NCBI RefSeq assembly: GCF_003105115.1
Contig: NZ_QETH01000028.1
Span: 1-53,207, forward strand
Direction of reading: 5' to 3'
DNA length: 53,207 bases
From: Flavobacterium sp. HTF
Lineage (GTDB): Bacteria > Bacteroidota > Bacteroidia > Flavobacteriales > Flavobacteriaceae
Below the pieces are notes generated by a model that saw only the letters and a list, made by a program, of their open reading frames with translations, was not told where the DNA came from and made no database searches. The number at the start of each line of letters is the position of its first letter. The first letter of the stretch is position 1. Of this stretch, positions 33,584 to 41,459 are shown one piece after another. The position numbers and the translations under genes are program-made.

Positions 33584-34615
33584 TTAATTAAGATCAAAAC
33601 GTATTCCTAATGAAATATTATTCTCCTCTATTAAATTATCCTGAAATATTGGATTCAAATCGTATTTTAAGTACAAACTTATATCTCTGTAACCTATGTA
33701 AGAACTTAAGCCATAGATAAAGTTATTTACATTATAATCTCCTTTTATGGTCGTTTTATATTTAAGATCCTCATCTTCAAATTTTAGGATTTGTTTTGAT
33801 TTTACATTGATTCCGGCATAACCCCCAATTCCGAAGCGGAAACTTTTATGGGTTCTGAAATATTTTTGTCCGTCATTTTCGAATGGTTTTGTAAAATCAA
33901 ATTCCAGATGCAGCGGCAAAACGATATAAACATTTCTAAAACGTGATTCGTCTAAGTTTACCGGATTTACTTCCAGATTCGTCTGATCCCCGTTTACAAC
34001 AAAACTACGGTTATCTGTCGGGCGTATATTATTGTACATTAACGAAAGACCATATTTGGCATGCAATAAGTTGTCATTTTTCATTAATCTGGAATTATAG
34101 GTAAAACCCCATTCATAAAAATGCGACCCTATAAAACTGTAATTCGAATCCTGAAGTTTTCCATCAGCCATTGTATTATTTAAACCCAATGCAAAGACAA
34201 ACTGCGAAGTGGTTCTTTTTTCTCCGTGAGCAACATCTTTATCCTTGTTTTTTGGATTCCATCGTATTACATATATACGCGACGAATCCTGTTCCTTAAT
34301 CTTTCCGTCTACTTTTTGCTGTACCAGATCATTAAGTTCGTTTTGTACTAAAGTTACTTTTTCTTCGATGATTACAGCTCTTGCTTCTGCTAATTCCTTT
34401 TTGCGTTTATCCGCTTGTTCCTGTGATATTTTGCCTTCAGACAACTGAACGTTTACAGCTTCGACTTCTTCTTTCAGAGCTGCTTTTTCTTCTTTTGTAA
34501 TCTTCTCAATTTTTCTGGCAATTGCTGCTGCTTTAGATTCAAAAGTTTCCTGTCCCATCACTTTACTAACGAGGAGTAACAAAAAAAGAATGGCATAAAT
34601 GGTAAAATTTTTCAT
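33584..34615 (-). CDS. Outer-membrane beta-barrel protein with N-terminal coiled coil
   Basis: A 343-residue exported protein: Sec signal peptide (about 1-21, ending VMGQ), then a Glu/Lys/Ala-rich coiled coil (about 22-100, with AALKEEVEAVNVQLSEGKIS and ARAVIIEEKVTLVQNELNDL), then a barrel-like C-terminal part with alternating strands (FAFALGLNNTM-like SQFVFALGLNNTM, YSFIGSHFYEWGFTY, SFRFGIGGYAGINVKS) ending in ISLGIRFDLN, the aromatic/hydrophobic end of an outer-membrane barrel. It is the third gene after an ECF sigma factor and its putative anti-sigma factor, so it is likely a target or sensory element of that regulon (inference). Confidence 0.75.
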   Translation of the reverse strand: MKNFTIYAILFLLLLVSKVMGQETFESKAAAIARKIEKITKEEKAALKEEVEAVNVQLSEGKISQEQADKRKKELAEARAVIIEEKVTLVQNELNDLVQQKVDGKIKEQDSSRIYVIRWNPKNKDKDVAHGEKRTTSQFVFALGLNNTMADGKLQDSNYSFIGSHFYEWGFTYNSRLMKNDNLLHAKYGLSLMYNNIRPTDNRSFVVNGDQTNLEVNPVNLDESRFRNVYIVLPLHLEFDFTKPFENDGQKYFRTHKSFRFGIGGYAGINVKSKQILKFEDEDLKYKTTIKGDYNVNNFIYGLSSYIGYRDISLYLKYDLNPIFQDNLIEENNISLGIRFDLN

Positions 34616-34658
34616 GATTGATTTTTTAAATTGATTGTTGATTGATTGATGATTATAA

Positions 34659-35378
34659 TTATTCTTTTTGATTTCTGTTTGCCAGAGCTACTTTTACGGT
34701 TTGGTAATTTTTATTGACTTTTGTAATTACTTTTTCCCTAAATGAAAGTTCTAATTCGCCGTCGACCTGATTTAATAAATCGTTGGCATTGATTTTTATT
34801 TTGGCTTTTGGCTTAGCCGAATTTTCTGCGACAACTGATTTTCCTGCAGCGTTTAGCAACTGATCTGTGGTTTCATTTTTAGGCATTTCTGAAACAGAAA
34901 TTTGATTGTTGCCTGATTGCGTTTGTTGATTTTTTTGACTGATGACTGAAGACTCCGCTATTTGATTTGATTCATTTACAGTAATTTGATTTGGTTTTTG
35001 TTTTGAAATATTTGTTTTACTCTTTGAATTTCCTGAATTTAAATTTGATCCTTTCTCTGAAATTACAATTTCTTCTTTTACAGGATTTATAGGATTCAAG
35101 CCCGGATTTACAACTGAATCTTTGTGGATATTGCCTTTTGTAACAACTTCAATTTTTGGTGTTTCGATAGTTTTCTTCTGATTGAAAAAGAAAGTTCCAA
35201 CTAACAGAAAACCCACAATACTGGCGGCTATATACAACCATTTGTTTTTTCTTTTCGGTTTCTTTTCTTCGGCAACAGTCAGCATCGCATCTAGTCTGTC
35301 CCAGGCTTTATTGCTTGGTTCAATTTTGCGTTGATTCAGTTTTTCACGGAAATCCTTTTCAAAATTATTCGGTTCCAT
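34659..35378 (-). CDS. Putative anti-sigma factor (single-pass membrane protein)
   Basis: A 239-residue protein with a cytoplasmic N-terminal part of about 45 residues (NNFEKDFREKLNQRKIEPSNKAWDRLDAML), one membrane helix near 48-64 (WLYIAASIVGFLLVGTFFF) and a long Ser/Asn/Gln/Lys-rich periplasmic part. Bacteroidota anti-sigma factors often have this layout. It overlaps the ECF sigma gene by 14 nt, the usual coupling of a sigma factor with its antagonist. There is no recognisable zinc-binding anti-sigma motif, so the role rests on context. Confidence 0.7.
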   Translation of the reverse strand: MEPNNFEKDFREKLNQRKIEPSNKAWDRLDAMLTVAEEKKPKRKNKWLYIAASIVGFLLVGTFFFNQKKTIETPKIEVVTKGNIHKDSVVNPGLNPINPVKEEIVISEKGSNLNSGNSKSKTNISKQKPNQITVNESNQIAESSVISQKNQQTQSGNNQISVSEMPKNETTDQLLNAAGKSVVAENSAKPKAKIKINANDLLNQVDGELELSFREKVITKVNKNYQTVKVALANRNQKE

Positions 35379-35925
35379 TATCTTGTTTTTTTAATGTATT
35401 AATTTGTGTTTGCAGCATCTTTCTGGCGTGCGATAACTGCGATTTCGATGTTCCTTCATTTATTCCTAACATCTTCGCTATTTCATTGTGTTTGTATCCT
35501 TCGATGGCATATAAATTAAAAACCATTTTATAGCCATCCGGCAAAGCATCAATTAAAAACTGAATCCGATCTACCGTAAACTGGCTGTCGATAGCATTAA
35601 AACTTTCTTCAACAAAAAATTCATCTTCGGCAAACTTTACTTTTTTCTGAACTCTTAAATAGGATATGCATTCGTTTACCATAATCCGGCGAATCCAGCC
35701 TTCAAAACTTCCTTTGTGCTCAAAGTTTTTTAGATTCGTAAACACTTTCATAAAAGCGGTTATCATTACATCTTCTGCCAGCTGAATGTCTTTTATATAT
35801 TGACGACATACACTCAGCATTTTTGAGGAAAACTGACTATAAATCTGCTGCTGTGCCTGTCGATTGTTTTCGACTGCCAGCTTTATGATTTTAGCTTCTT
35901 CCTGATGTAACTGAATAATTTTCAT
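35365..35925 (-). CDS. RNA polymerase sigma factor, ECF family
   Basis: A 186-residue ECF sigma factor. Region 2 runs from about 20-90 (YSQFSSKMLSVCRQYIKDIQLAEDVMITAFMKVFTNLKNFEHKGSFEGWIRRIMVNECISYLR in segments), and region 4 is the C-terminal helix-turn-helix (LPDGYKMVFNLYAIEGYKHNEIAKMLGINEGTSKSQLSHARKML in segments). It is the first gene of a three-gene unit with the putative anti-sigma factor and the barrel protein. Confidence 0.92.
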   Translation of the reverse strand: MKIIQLHQEEAKIIKLAVENNRQAQQQIYSQFSSKMLSVCRQYIKDIQLAEDVMITAFMKVFTNLKNFEHKGSFEGWIRRIMVNECISYLRVQKKVKFAEDEFFVEESFNAIDSQFTVDRIQFLIDALPDGYKMVFNLYAIEGYKHNEIAKMLGINEGTSKSQLSHARKMLQTQINTLKKQDNGTE

Positions 35926-36158
35926 TAATAAGCTTTGGTTTTCTTTTCTGTTTTTGGTTTTAGAAACAGACTTCTATTAGCATAGACGATTGTCGATTTG
36001 AAATGGTTGCATGAGGTATAAAAAAATTCAATTTAAAAAAAACAAATTCCAATAATAACAAATACATAACTGATTTACAACGAAATAAAATAATCCCTAT
36101 TTATATAACTTTTTATATTTTAAGAATAGCATATGTTTAAATTATAAGTTTTTATTTA

Positions 36159-36166
36159 TATTTTTG
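36159..36166 (+). promoter_or_regulatory. -7 promoter element (TATTTTTG)
   Basis: An exact TAnnTTTG match. An upstream in-frame TTG at 36164 falls inside it, so translation of the next gene should start at the ATG at 36185. Confidence 0.6.
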
Positions 36167-36184
36167 CATTTTATATTTTATACA

Positions 36185-37036
36185 ATGATAAAAAAAATAA
36201 GCATTGCTATTATTTTTTCGTTTTGTTGTTGCAAACAAATTGAATCAAATACAACGAATGTAATTTCGAAAGAAAAAAGTAGCGTCGTTTACAAATCAAT
36301 TACAAACATAAATTGGTTTGAAAACTTTAAAACAGATACAATTATTACTAATGAAATCTATTGGAAAAATATCATTCAAAAAGATTCTTTAAAGAAAGAA
36401 TTTAAAACTGACTTTGCTAATTCACTTCCTTTAAGAAATAAAACCATAAAGTTTTTATGGCAAACAAAAGCACATGATATTCTAATAAATCAAGATTATT
36501 GCAAAACAATATCTGAGCCAGAGCGAGCAGCTTTATCCTACGTTGCCATGGAAGCTTTAAGTGATGGTAAATTAGATAAATCAAGGAAAGAATGTACTAT
36601 ACAAACCGCTTTAGATTTAGATTATCAATGCTCATTTAAATATAAATGTTATTTGGAATTATGGTTTCGTAATGACTACTCATCGTTAACTAAAATATAT
36701 AAGTGCGATATACATTCAAATATGTCTTCTGTTCAAAATCGATTTGATGAAATTACTTTGACGGTAAAAGGAAATAAGATTTATATTGATTTTGAGCTAG
36801 AAGGTTTTAATAGAGATATTTGGCATAGCCGCAATACTGGAAATGCTGTATTTTTAGTAGAAGATGACAATATAAGGGTAGTTAAAGAGGTATTATCACA
36901 AACAAAATACATATACTATTATCCTAACAGTTCTGGAGAAGTACCACCGAAAGGTTATAAAAGTAATGGTCATGGAGAATATTGCCTGCCTAAAAAGAAA
37001 AAAAGTAATATTTATTTCTTCCTTTCAATTACATAA
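36185..37036 (+). CDS. AT-rich putative lipoprotein, unknown function
   Basis: A 283-residue protein from the ATG at 36185. It has a short hydrophobic signal (KKISIAIIFSFCCCKQ) ending in three Cys, a likely lipoprotein signal. The remainder shows no family I recognise; it contains an EPERAALSYVAMEAL helix, a Cys-rich patch (YQCSFKYKCYLELW) and a strand-rich part with LTVKGNKIYIDFELEG. Base composition looks more AT-rich than the flanking genes. Its last 25 nt overlap the 3' end of the convergent polyprenyl synthase gene, so its natural C terminus may have been replaced on insertion. It may be a recent acquisition (inference). Confidence 0.7.
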   Translation: MIKKISIAIIFSFCCCKQIESNTTNVISKEKSSVVYKSITNINWFENFKTDTIITNEIYWKNIIQKDSLKKEFKTDFANSLPLRNKTIKFLWQTKAHDILINQDYCKTISEPERAALSYVAMEALSDGKLDKSRKECTIQTALDLDYQCSFKYKCYLELWFRNDYSSLTKIYKCDIHSNMSSVQNRFDEITLTVKGNKIYIDFELEGFNRDIWHSRNTGNAVFLVEDDNIRVVKEVLSQTKYIYYYPNSSGEVPPKGYKSNGHGEYCLPKKKKSNIYFFLSIT

Positions 37037-37989
37037 TTCACCATCAAAGTCAGCGCCTCTTTATACTCAGAATCTTCGAAGTTTTGAAGTAACGAAAGTG
37101 CTTCCTGCTGGAATTCGACCATTTTATTTTCGGCGTAAGCCAAACCATTATTATCTTTTACAAAAGCAATAACTTCTTTGACACGCTTTTTGTCTTTGTT
37201 GTGGTTTTTGATGGAGTTTATCAGCCATTTTTTTTCCTGCGGTGTGCAGGTATTCAGAACATGAATTAGAGGCAACGTCATTTTTTGTTCCTTGATATCA
37301 ATTCCGGTTGGTTTTCCGATTGCTTCTTCGCTATAATCAAATAAGTCGTCTTTGATTTGAAATGCCATTCCGATCAATTCACCGAACTTTCGCATGTTTT
37401 CTACCTGAATTTCATCTTCGATTACGGCTTTCGCGCCAAGCGCACAACAGGCAGCAATAAGCGTAGCAGTTTTTTTTCTGATGATTTCGTAATAAACGTC
37501 TTCTGTAATATCCAGTCTTCTGGCTTTTTCTATCTGAAGCAATTCTCCTTCACTCATTTCGCGTACAGCAACAGAAATAATTCGAAGCAAATCAAAATCG
37601 CCGTTATCAATAGAAAGCAACAAACCTTTTGAAAGTAAATAATCTCCAACCAGAACAGCAATTTTGTTTTTCCAAAGAGCATTTATAGAGAAAAATCCGC
37701 GACGGCGGTTACTGTCATCTACTACGTCATCGTGAACCAATGTTGCGGTATGAATTAACTCAATAACAGAAGCTCCCCGGTAAGTTCTTTCGTTAACGGT
37801 TCCTCCGGAAACCATTTTTGCGGTCAGAAAAACAAACATCGGACGCATTTGTTTTCCTTTTCGGTTTACGATATAATAAGTGATACGGTTTAACAAGGCG
37901 ACCTTTGAAGTCATCGATTCGTGGAACTTTTTTTCGAAAAGTTCCATCTCGTTAAAGATAGGCTGTTTTATTTGAGAAGTAATATTCAT
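37012..37989 (-). CDS. Long-chain polyprenyl diphosphate synthase
   Basis: A 325-residue trans-prenyltransferase. First Asp-rich motif VHDDVVDDSNRRRG (D87, D88, D91) and second motif QIKDDLFDY near residue 213 bind Mg-diphosphate. The GKQMRP loop near residue 45-50 binds IPP. In Bacteroidota this enzyme makes the prenyl side chain of menaquinone, and IspB/HepT-like activity is inferred; chain length cannot be read with certainty. A -7 element at 37998-38005 would put the transcript start only about 4 nt before the ATG. Confidence 0.93.
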   Translation of the reverse strand: MNITSQIKQPIFNEMELFEKKFHESMTSKVALLNRITYYIVNRKGKQMRPMFVFLTAKMVSGGTVNERTYRGASVIELIHTATLVHDDVVDDSNRRRGFFSINALWKNKIAVLVGDYLLSKGLLLSIDNGDFDLLRIISVAVREMSEGELLQIEKARRLDITEDVYYEIIRKKTATLIAACCALGAKAVIEDEIQVENMRKFGELIGMAFQIKDDLFDYSEEAIGKPTGIDIKEQKMTLPLIHVLNTCTPQEKKWLINSIKNHNKDKKRVKEVIAFVKDNNGLAYAENKMVEFQQEALSLLQNFEDSEYKEALTLMVNYVIERKK

Positions 37990-37997
37990 TTCGATTT

Positions 37998-38005
37998 CAA
38001 ATATA
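37998..38005 (-). promoter_or_regulatory. -7 promoter element (TATATTTG) very close to the start codon
   Basis: An exact TAnnTTTG match with 8 nt to the ATG at 37989, implying an almost leaderless mRNA. Confidence 0.55.
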
Positions 38006-38145
38006 CTATTTTAAATAAAAAAACGTTGTGTATTTAAGGTTAGTATATCAACATTTATGCACTAATCTTAAAAAACAAACCAAAAAACATATCCTCTAAT
38101 ATCTAATTTGAATTCACTATTAAAGTAAACCTTAAATTATGTATT

Positions 38146-39006
38146 ATGAAAACAAAATTTTTATTAATTGGTACTTGTATCAGTTTATTGTTTTTAAGCA
38201 GTTGTAATTCTGATGAAAACGGAAATAACGGATCAAATACGGCAATATCAAATGACGAGATTATCACCAACTCTAAAATTGATGCTTCTATTGAAGATGT
38301 AACCACAATTGCTGAAGACCAGTTTGACGCACAGCAAAACAGTGCAAACAAACCTGGCGGAAATGTAAAAAACTTTCTACCAGATTGTGCTACCATTACT
38401 ACCGTTTTAACAAACAGCACATGGACCCGAACCGTTGATTTTGGTGTTGAAGGATGTACGCTGCCTAATGGAAATTCGGTAAAAGGAAAAATGGTTATTT
38501 CATTTTCTAATGACTTTACCGCTTCAACACAGTCTATTAATTACACCTTTGAAGGTTTTTATCACAACGGAAAAAAACTTCAGGGAAGTAAAAGTATTGT
38601 ACGAACCAAAAAAGCAACTGATTTACTTGCAGAAGTGCACCCTGTAACAACTGCAGCAATTGATATGACCATAACTTTTGATGACGGAAGCATTTACAGC
38701 AGAAAAGGTTCATTGGTTAAAGAAGTAATTGCAGGTTACGATACCTGGTATAATTGGGAAGATAATGTTTCTGTTGTTACCGGAAGCGGGTCAACAACTT
38801 TCCCGAATGGCGATACTTTCTCGGCAGAAATCACTACTCCGCTTGAATTTAATGCATCCTGCAAAAAACCATTTGCGGTAAAAGGAATTTTGTCCCTTAC
38901 CAAAAACGATGCTACTGCCCTTGTTGATTTCGGAAACGGAGAGTGCAATACATTAGTAAAAGTTACCAAAGACGGTGTTACCGAAGAAATAGATTTAAAA
39001 AAATAG
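38146..39006 (+). CDS. Putative lipoprotein, unknown function
   Basis: A 286-residue lipoprotein: signal peptide with lipobox FLSSC (Cys about residue 20) and a following NSDENGNN linker, typical of Flavobacterium surface lipoproteins. The rest is strand-rich with repeated hydrophobic-polar patterns (WTRTVDFGVEGCTLPNG; KGKMVISFSNDFT; AAIDMTITFDDGSIYSRKGS; KPFAVKGILSLTKNDATALVDFGNGECN). The two halves share a DFG-x-G/E-C...G pattern, suggesting an internal repeat. No enzyme motif was recognised. It is monocistronic, ending at a strong terminator. Confidence 0.75.
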   Translation: MKTKFLLIGTCISLLFLSSCNSDENGNNGSNTAISNDEIITNSKIDASIEDVTTIAEDQFDAQQNSANKPGGNVKNFLPDCATITTVLTNSTWTRTVDFGVEGCTLPNGNSVKGKMVISFSNDFTASTQSINYTFEGFYHNGKKLQGSKSIVRTKKATDLLAEVHPVTTAAIDMTITFDDGSIYSRKGSLVKEVIAGYDTWYNWEDNVSVVTGSGSTTFPNGDTFSAEITTPLEFNASCKKPFAVKGILSLTKNDATALVDFGNGECNTLVKVTKDGVTEEIDLKK

Positions 39007-39024
39007 CCCTTTTTTGCCCCCAAC

Positions 39025-39073
39025 AAAAAAAGCATTAACAATAAGATTTTGTCTTATTGTTAATGCTTTTTTT
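39025..39073. terminator. Very strong bidirectional terminator
   Basis: A 22-bp perfect stem with a 5-nt loop, bounded by seven A's and seven T's, between the convergent lipoprotein gene and rlmN. Confidence 0.9.
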
Positions 39074-39091
39074 ATTTTTAAAGGTATTTGG

Positions 39092-40135
39092 TTATCCTTC
39101 TTTATTCGCTAATTGTCCGCAGGCAGCATCAATATCTTTTCCGCGGCTGCGACGCACTTTTACTACTATCCCCACATTTTCCAAAGCTTTTATATAAGCC
39201 ATAATAGATTCTTCTGATGCTTGTTGGAACTCGCCATCATCGATTGGGTTATATTCAATCAGATTGACTTTACAAGGCACATATTTACAGAATTTAACCA
39301 ATGCATCAACAGAAGCTTTGTCATCATTGATTCCTTTCCATACTACATATTCAAATGAGATTTTGCTTTTTGTCTTTCTGTACCAGTATTCTAAGGCTTC
39401 GCGTAAATCTGCCAAAGGAAAGTTTTTACTGAAAGGCATGATTTTGGCGCGGATTTCATCTATAGCCGAATGCAGGGAAACTGCCAGCTTAAACTTCACA
39501 TCATCATCGGCCATCTTTTTGATCATTTTTGGAATTCCGGATGTTGACACCATAATACGTTTCGGAGACATTCCTAAACCTTCGGGAGATGTAATCATAT
39601 CGATTGCCTTAATGACATTGTTATAATTCATTAAAGGTTCTCCCATTCCCATAAAAACAATATTAGAAAGCGGGTGATTATAATACAAACGGCTTTCTTT
39701 ATCAATAGCCAGAACCTGATCGTAAATTTCGCCCGGTTCCAGATTTCGCATTCTCTTTAATCTGGCTGTCGCACAGAAATTACAATCCAGACTACAACCC
39801 ACCTGGCTCGAAACACAAGCTGTTGTTCTGGTTTCTGTCGGAATAAGAACCGATTCTACAACCAAACCATCATGCAGACGAACGGCATTTTTTACGGTTC
39901 CGTCACTGCTTTTCTGCATCGTATCAACCTTAATATGATTGATAACAAAATTATCTTCCAGCATAGCCCTTGTAGGTTTTGCCACATTGGTCATATCATC
40001 AAAACTGTGGGCTCCTTTGCTCCATAACCATTCATAGACTTGGTTGCCACGAAAAGCTTTGTCGTTATTTGCGACAAAAAAATCTCGTAATTGATCTTTA
40101 GATAAGGCTCGTATGTCTTTTTTCTCGATTTGCAT
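39092..40135 (-). CDS. rlmN: 23S rRNA/tRNA (adenine-C2)-methyltransferase RlmN
   Basis: A 347-residue radical SAM enzyme that methylates A2503 of 23S rRNA and A37 of some tRNAs. The [4Fe-4S] motif is C114-x3-C118-x2-C121 (GCSLDCNFCATA), followed by GMGEPLMNYNNV and the late catalytic Cys339 (DAACGQL). Length and both Cys elements match RlmN. The -7 element at 40140-40147 abuts the ATG at 40135, predicting a leaderless transcript and fixing this start against a longer upstream frame. Confidence 0.96.
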   Translation of the reverse strand: MQIEKKDIRALSKDQLRDFFVANNDKAFRGNQVYEWLWSKGAHSFDDMTNVAKPTRAMLEDNFVINHIKVDTMQKSSDGTVKNAVRLHDGLVVESVLIPTETRTTACVSSQVGCSLDCNFCATARLKRMRNLEPGEIYDQVLAIDKESRLYYNHPLSNIVFMGMGEPLMNYNNVIKAIDMITSPEGLGMSPKRIMVSTSGIPKMIKKMADDDVKFKLAVSLHSAIDEIRAKIMPFSKNFPLADLREALEYWYRKTKSKISFEYVVWKGINDDKASVDALVKFCKYVPCKVNLIEYNPIDDGEFQQASEESIMAYIKALENVGIVVKVRRSRGKDIDAACGQLANKEG

Positions 40136-40139
40136 GCCG

Positions 40140-40147
40140 CAAAGTTA
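40140..40147 (-). promoter_or_regulatory. -7 promoter element (TAACTTTG) abutting the rlmN start
   Basis: An exact TAnnTTTG match with 4 nt between its last G and the ATG. Confidence 0.65.
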
Positions 40148-40438
40148 ATCACTTTTGTCATTTTTTCTTGATTTTTAGATCTATTCCTTAACCGAAAAGA
40201 GAAAAACAGAAAGAAAATCGCCAATGTTTCAAATATATTCTTTCATTTTAAAGGATTATTGAGGTTTGTTTCCTGAATCTAAAAAACCACAATTAAAATC
40301 GTAATTTCTTTTCCCGGCTTATTTCAAACAACTCACAAATAACTACTTACTTAGAAATTATTTTTTTCTACAGTTTGCATACAACAGTTGTACTTCCTTC
40401 CTTAATCTTTACAATAATGATTTAATAAAACATTGGTC

Positions 40439-40452
40439 ATGATTTTTATCAT
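40439..40452 (+). promoter_or_regulatory. FNR/CRP-type operator ATGAT-TTTT-ATCAT
   Basis: A perfect 5-bp inverted repeat with a 4-bp spacer; its core TGAT-N4-ATCA is the FNR-class half-site pattern. The centre is 36.5 bp from the last G of the -7 element at 40475-40482, i.e. near -41.5, the class II activator position. An identical arrangement precedes the second YceI gene. Confidence 0.6.
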
Positions 40453-40474
40453 TCCGTTTTCTGTACCTGCACAA

Positions 40475-40482
40475 TAATTTTG
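40475..40482 (+). promoter_or_regulatory. -7 promoter element (TAATTTTG) of the first YceI gene
   Basis: An exact TAnnTTTG match, 22 bp after the FNR-type palindrome; predicted start near 40487. Confidence 0.65.
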
Positions 40483-40569
40483 ATTAAAGAAATAAGGGCA
40501 GCTTTTCATTATTACCACTAATGGAATTTTAGGCTTTCCTTAATTAATGATTAATCTAAATTTTTCCAA

Positions 40570-41175
40570 ATGAAAACAATTCAATCTATTTTACTGACTG
40601 TAATTTTCACAGCAGTAACACTACAATTAAATGCTCAAAAAAACTATACTTTAGATACAAACTCAACTTTTGAAGTTGCCGGAACTTCTACTGTACACGA
40701 TTGGGTAATGAAATCGACAGAAGGAAGCGGCATTGCTAATCTAACAGTTAAAGATTCTAAAATAGGCAGCATAAACAGTTTAAGCATTTCATTATTGGCA
40801 GAAAGCTTGAAAAGTTACAAAACAAGCATGGACAATGTCGCATATGAGGCCTTAGACACCCAAACATATAAATATATTGAGTACGTTTTAAAGTCTGCAG
40901 AAAGAATAAATGATACGACCTGGAACCTAAATGGTGTCTATACCATTGCAGGTGTGAGTAAAGAGTATCAGACTCAGGTAAAAACAACCGTTACTAAAGG
41001 AACTGTTACACTACAAGGTTCCAACCAAATCACTTTTGGCGATTTTGAAATGACACCTCCAAAAGCCGCTCTTGGAGTAGTTAAAGCAGGAAAAGATTTA
41101 ACTCTAATTTTCAATCTGGTCCTGAGTGATGCGGATTCAAATTCTAAAATTCAAAAATCGCTATCTAATTTGTAA
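40570..41175 (+). CDS. YceI-family periplasmic lipid-binding protein (copy 1)
   Basis: A 201-residue exported protein: Sec signal (about 1-22, ending LNAQ), then a YceI lipocalin-like beta-barrel. Motifs are FEVAGTSTVHDWVMKS near residues 35-50, SLLAESLKSYKTSMDNVAYEAL, KYIEYVLKSA, WNLNGVYTIAGVSKEYQTQVK and the C-terminal FGDFEMTPPKAALGVVKAGKDLTLIFNLVL. YceI proteins bind polyisoprenoid or fatty-acyl ligands in the periplasm. It is closely similar to the next gene along its whole length, indicating tandem duplication, but has a longer polar tail (SDADSNSKIQKS). It carries its own FNR-type promoter. Confidence 0.9.
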   Translation: MKTIQSILLTVIFTAVTLQLNAQKNYTLDTNSTFEVAGTSTVHDWVMKSTEGSGIANLTVKDSKIGSINSLSISLLAESLKSYKTSMDNVAYEALDTQTYKYIEYVLKSAERINDTTWNLNGVYTIAGVSKEYQTQVKTTVTKGTVTLQGSNQITFGDFEMTPPKAALGVVKAGKDLTLIFNLVLSDADSNSKIQKSLSNL

Positions 41176-41329
41176 TCTACCCTCTTCTTTTTGAGAAATG
41201 ATCTTCAGTATTAAAAGTTATAAATATAAAAATTTATCAAAAATCAATATCCGTTTTTGCATAAGTGATCGATTTTGTGAAAATGAAAACGTTGTAGTTA
41301 TTATATAATTATTTAATAAAATTTTAACA

Positions 41330-41343
41330 ATGATTTTTGTCAT
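41330..41343 (+). promoter_or_regulatory. FNR/CRP-type operator ATGAT-TTTT-GTCAT
   Basis: Same palindrome as at 40439 with one base changed (9 of 10 arm positions symmetric). It is preceded at the same distance by TTTAATAAAA and followed at the same distance by a -7-like element. Confidence 0.6.
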
Positions 41344-41365
41344 GTGTTAAGCAAGTTTATAGATA

Positions 41366-41373
41366 GACCTTTG
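41366..41373 (+). promoter_or_regulatory. -7-like element (GACCTTTG) of the second YceI operon
   Basis: It matches TAnnTTTG at all but the first base (GA in place of TA). The weak -7 together with an operator centred near -41 fits an activator-dependent promoter. Predicted leader is 82 nt. Confidence 0.5.
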
Positions 41374-41459
41374 GTACAAATCAAAAAAACATTAGTACTA
41401 AAAAAATAGAATCAGGCCTAGTTATCAACTTAAATTTTAAATCAAAAACATTATATAAA

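Larger units (their letters stand above)
40136..40569. other. Divergent control region between rlmN and the YceI cluster
   Basis: A 434-bp AT-rich spacer. It holds the rlmN -7 element (40140-40147), an FNR-type palindrome (40439-40452) and a -7 element (40475-40482) for the first YceI gene, followed by an 83-nt leader. Nothing was recognised in 40150-40420. Confidence 0.65.

Noticed and set aside
39991..40224. 77-residue minus-strand frame overlapping the 5' part of rlmN
   Set aside because: It runs over the rlmN promoter and the first codons of rlmN in another frame and has no family features.
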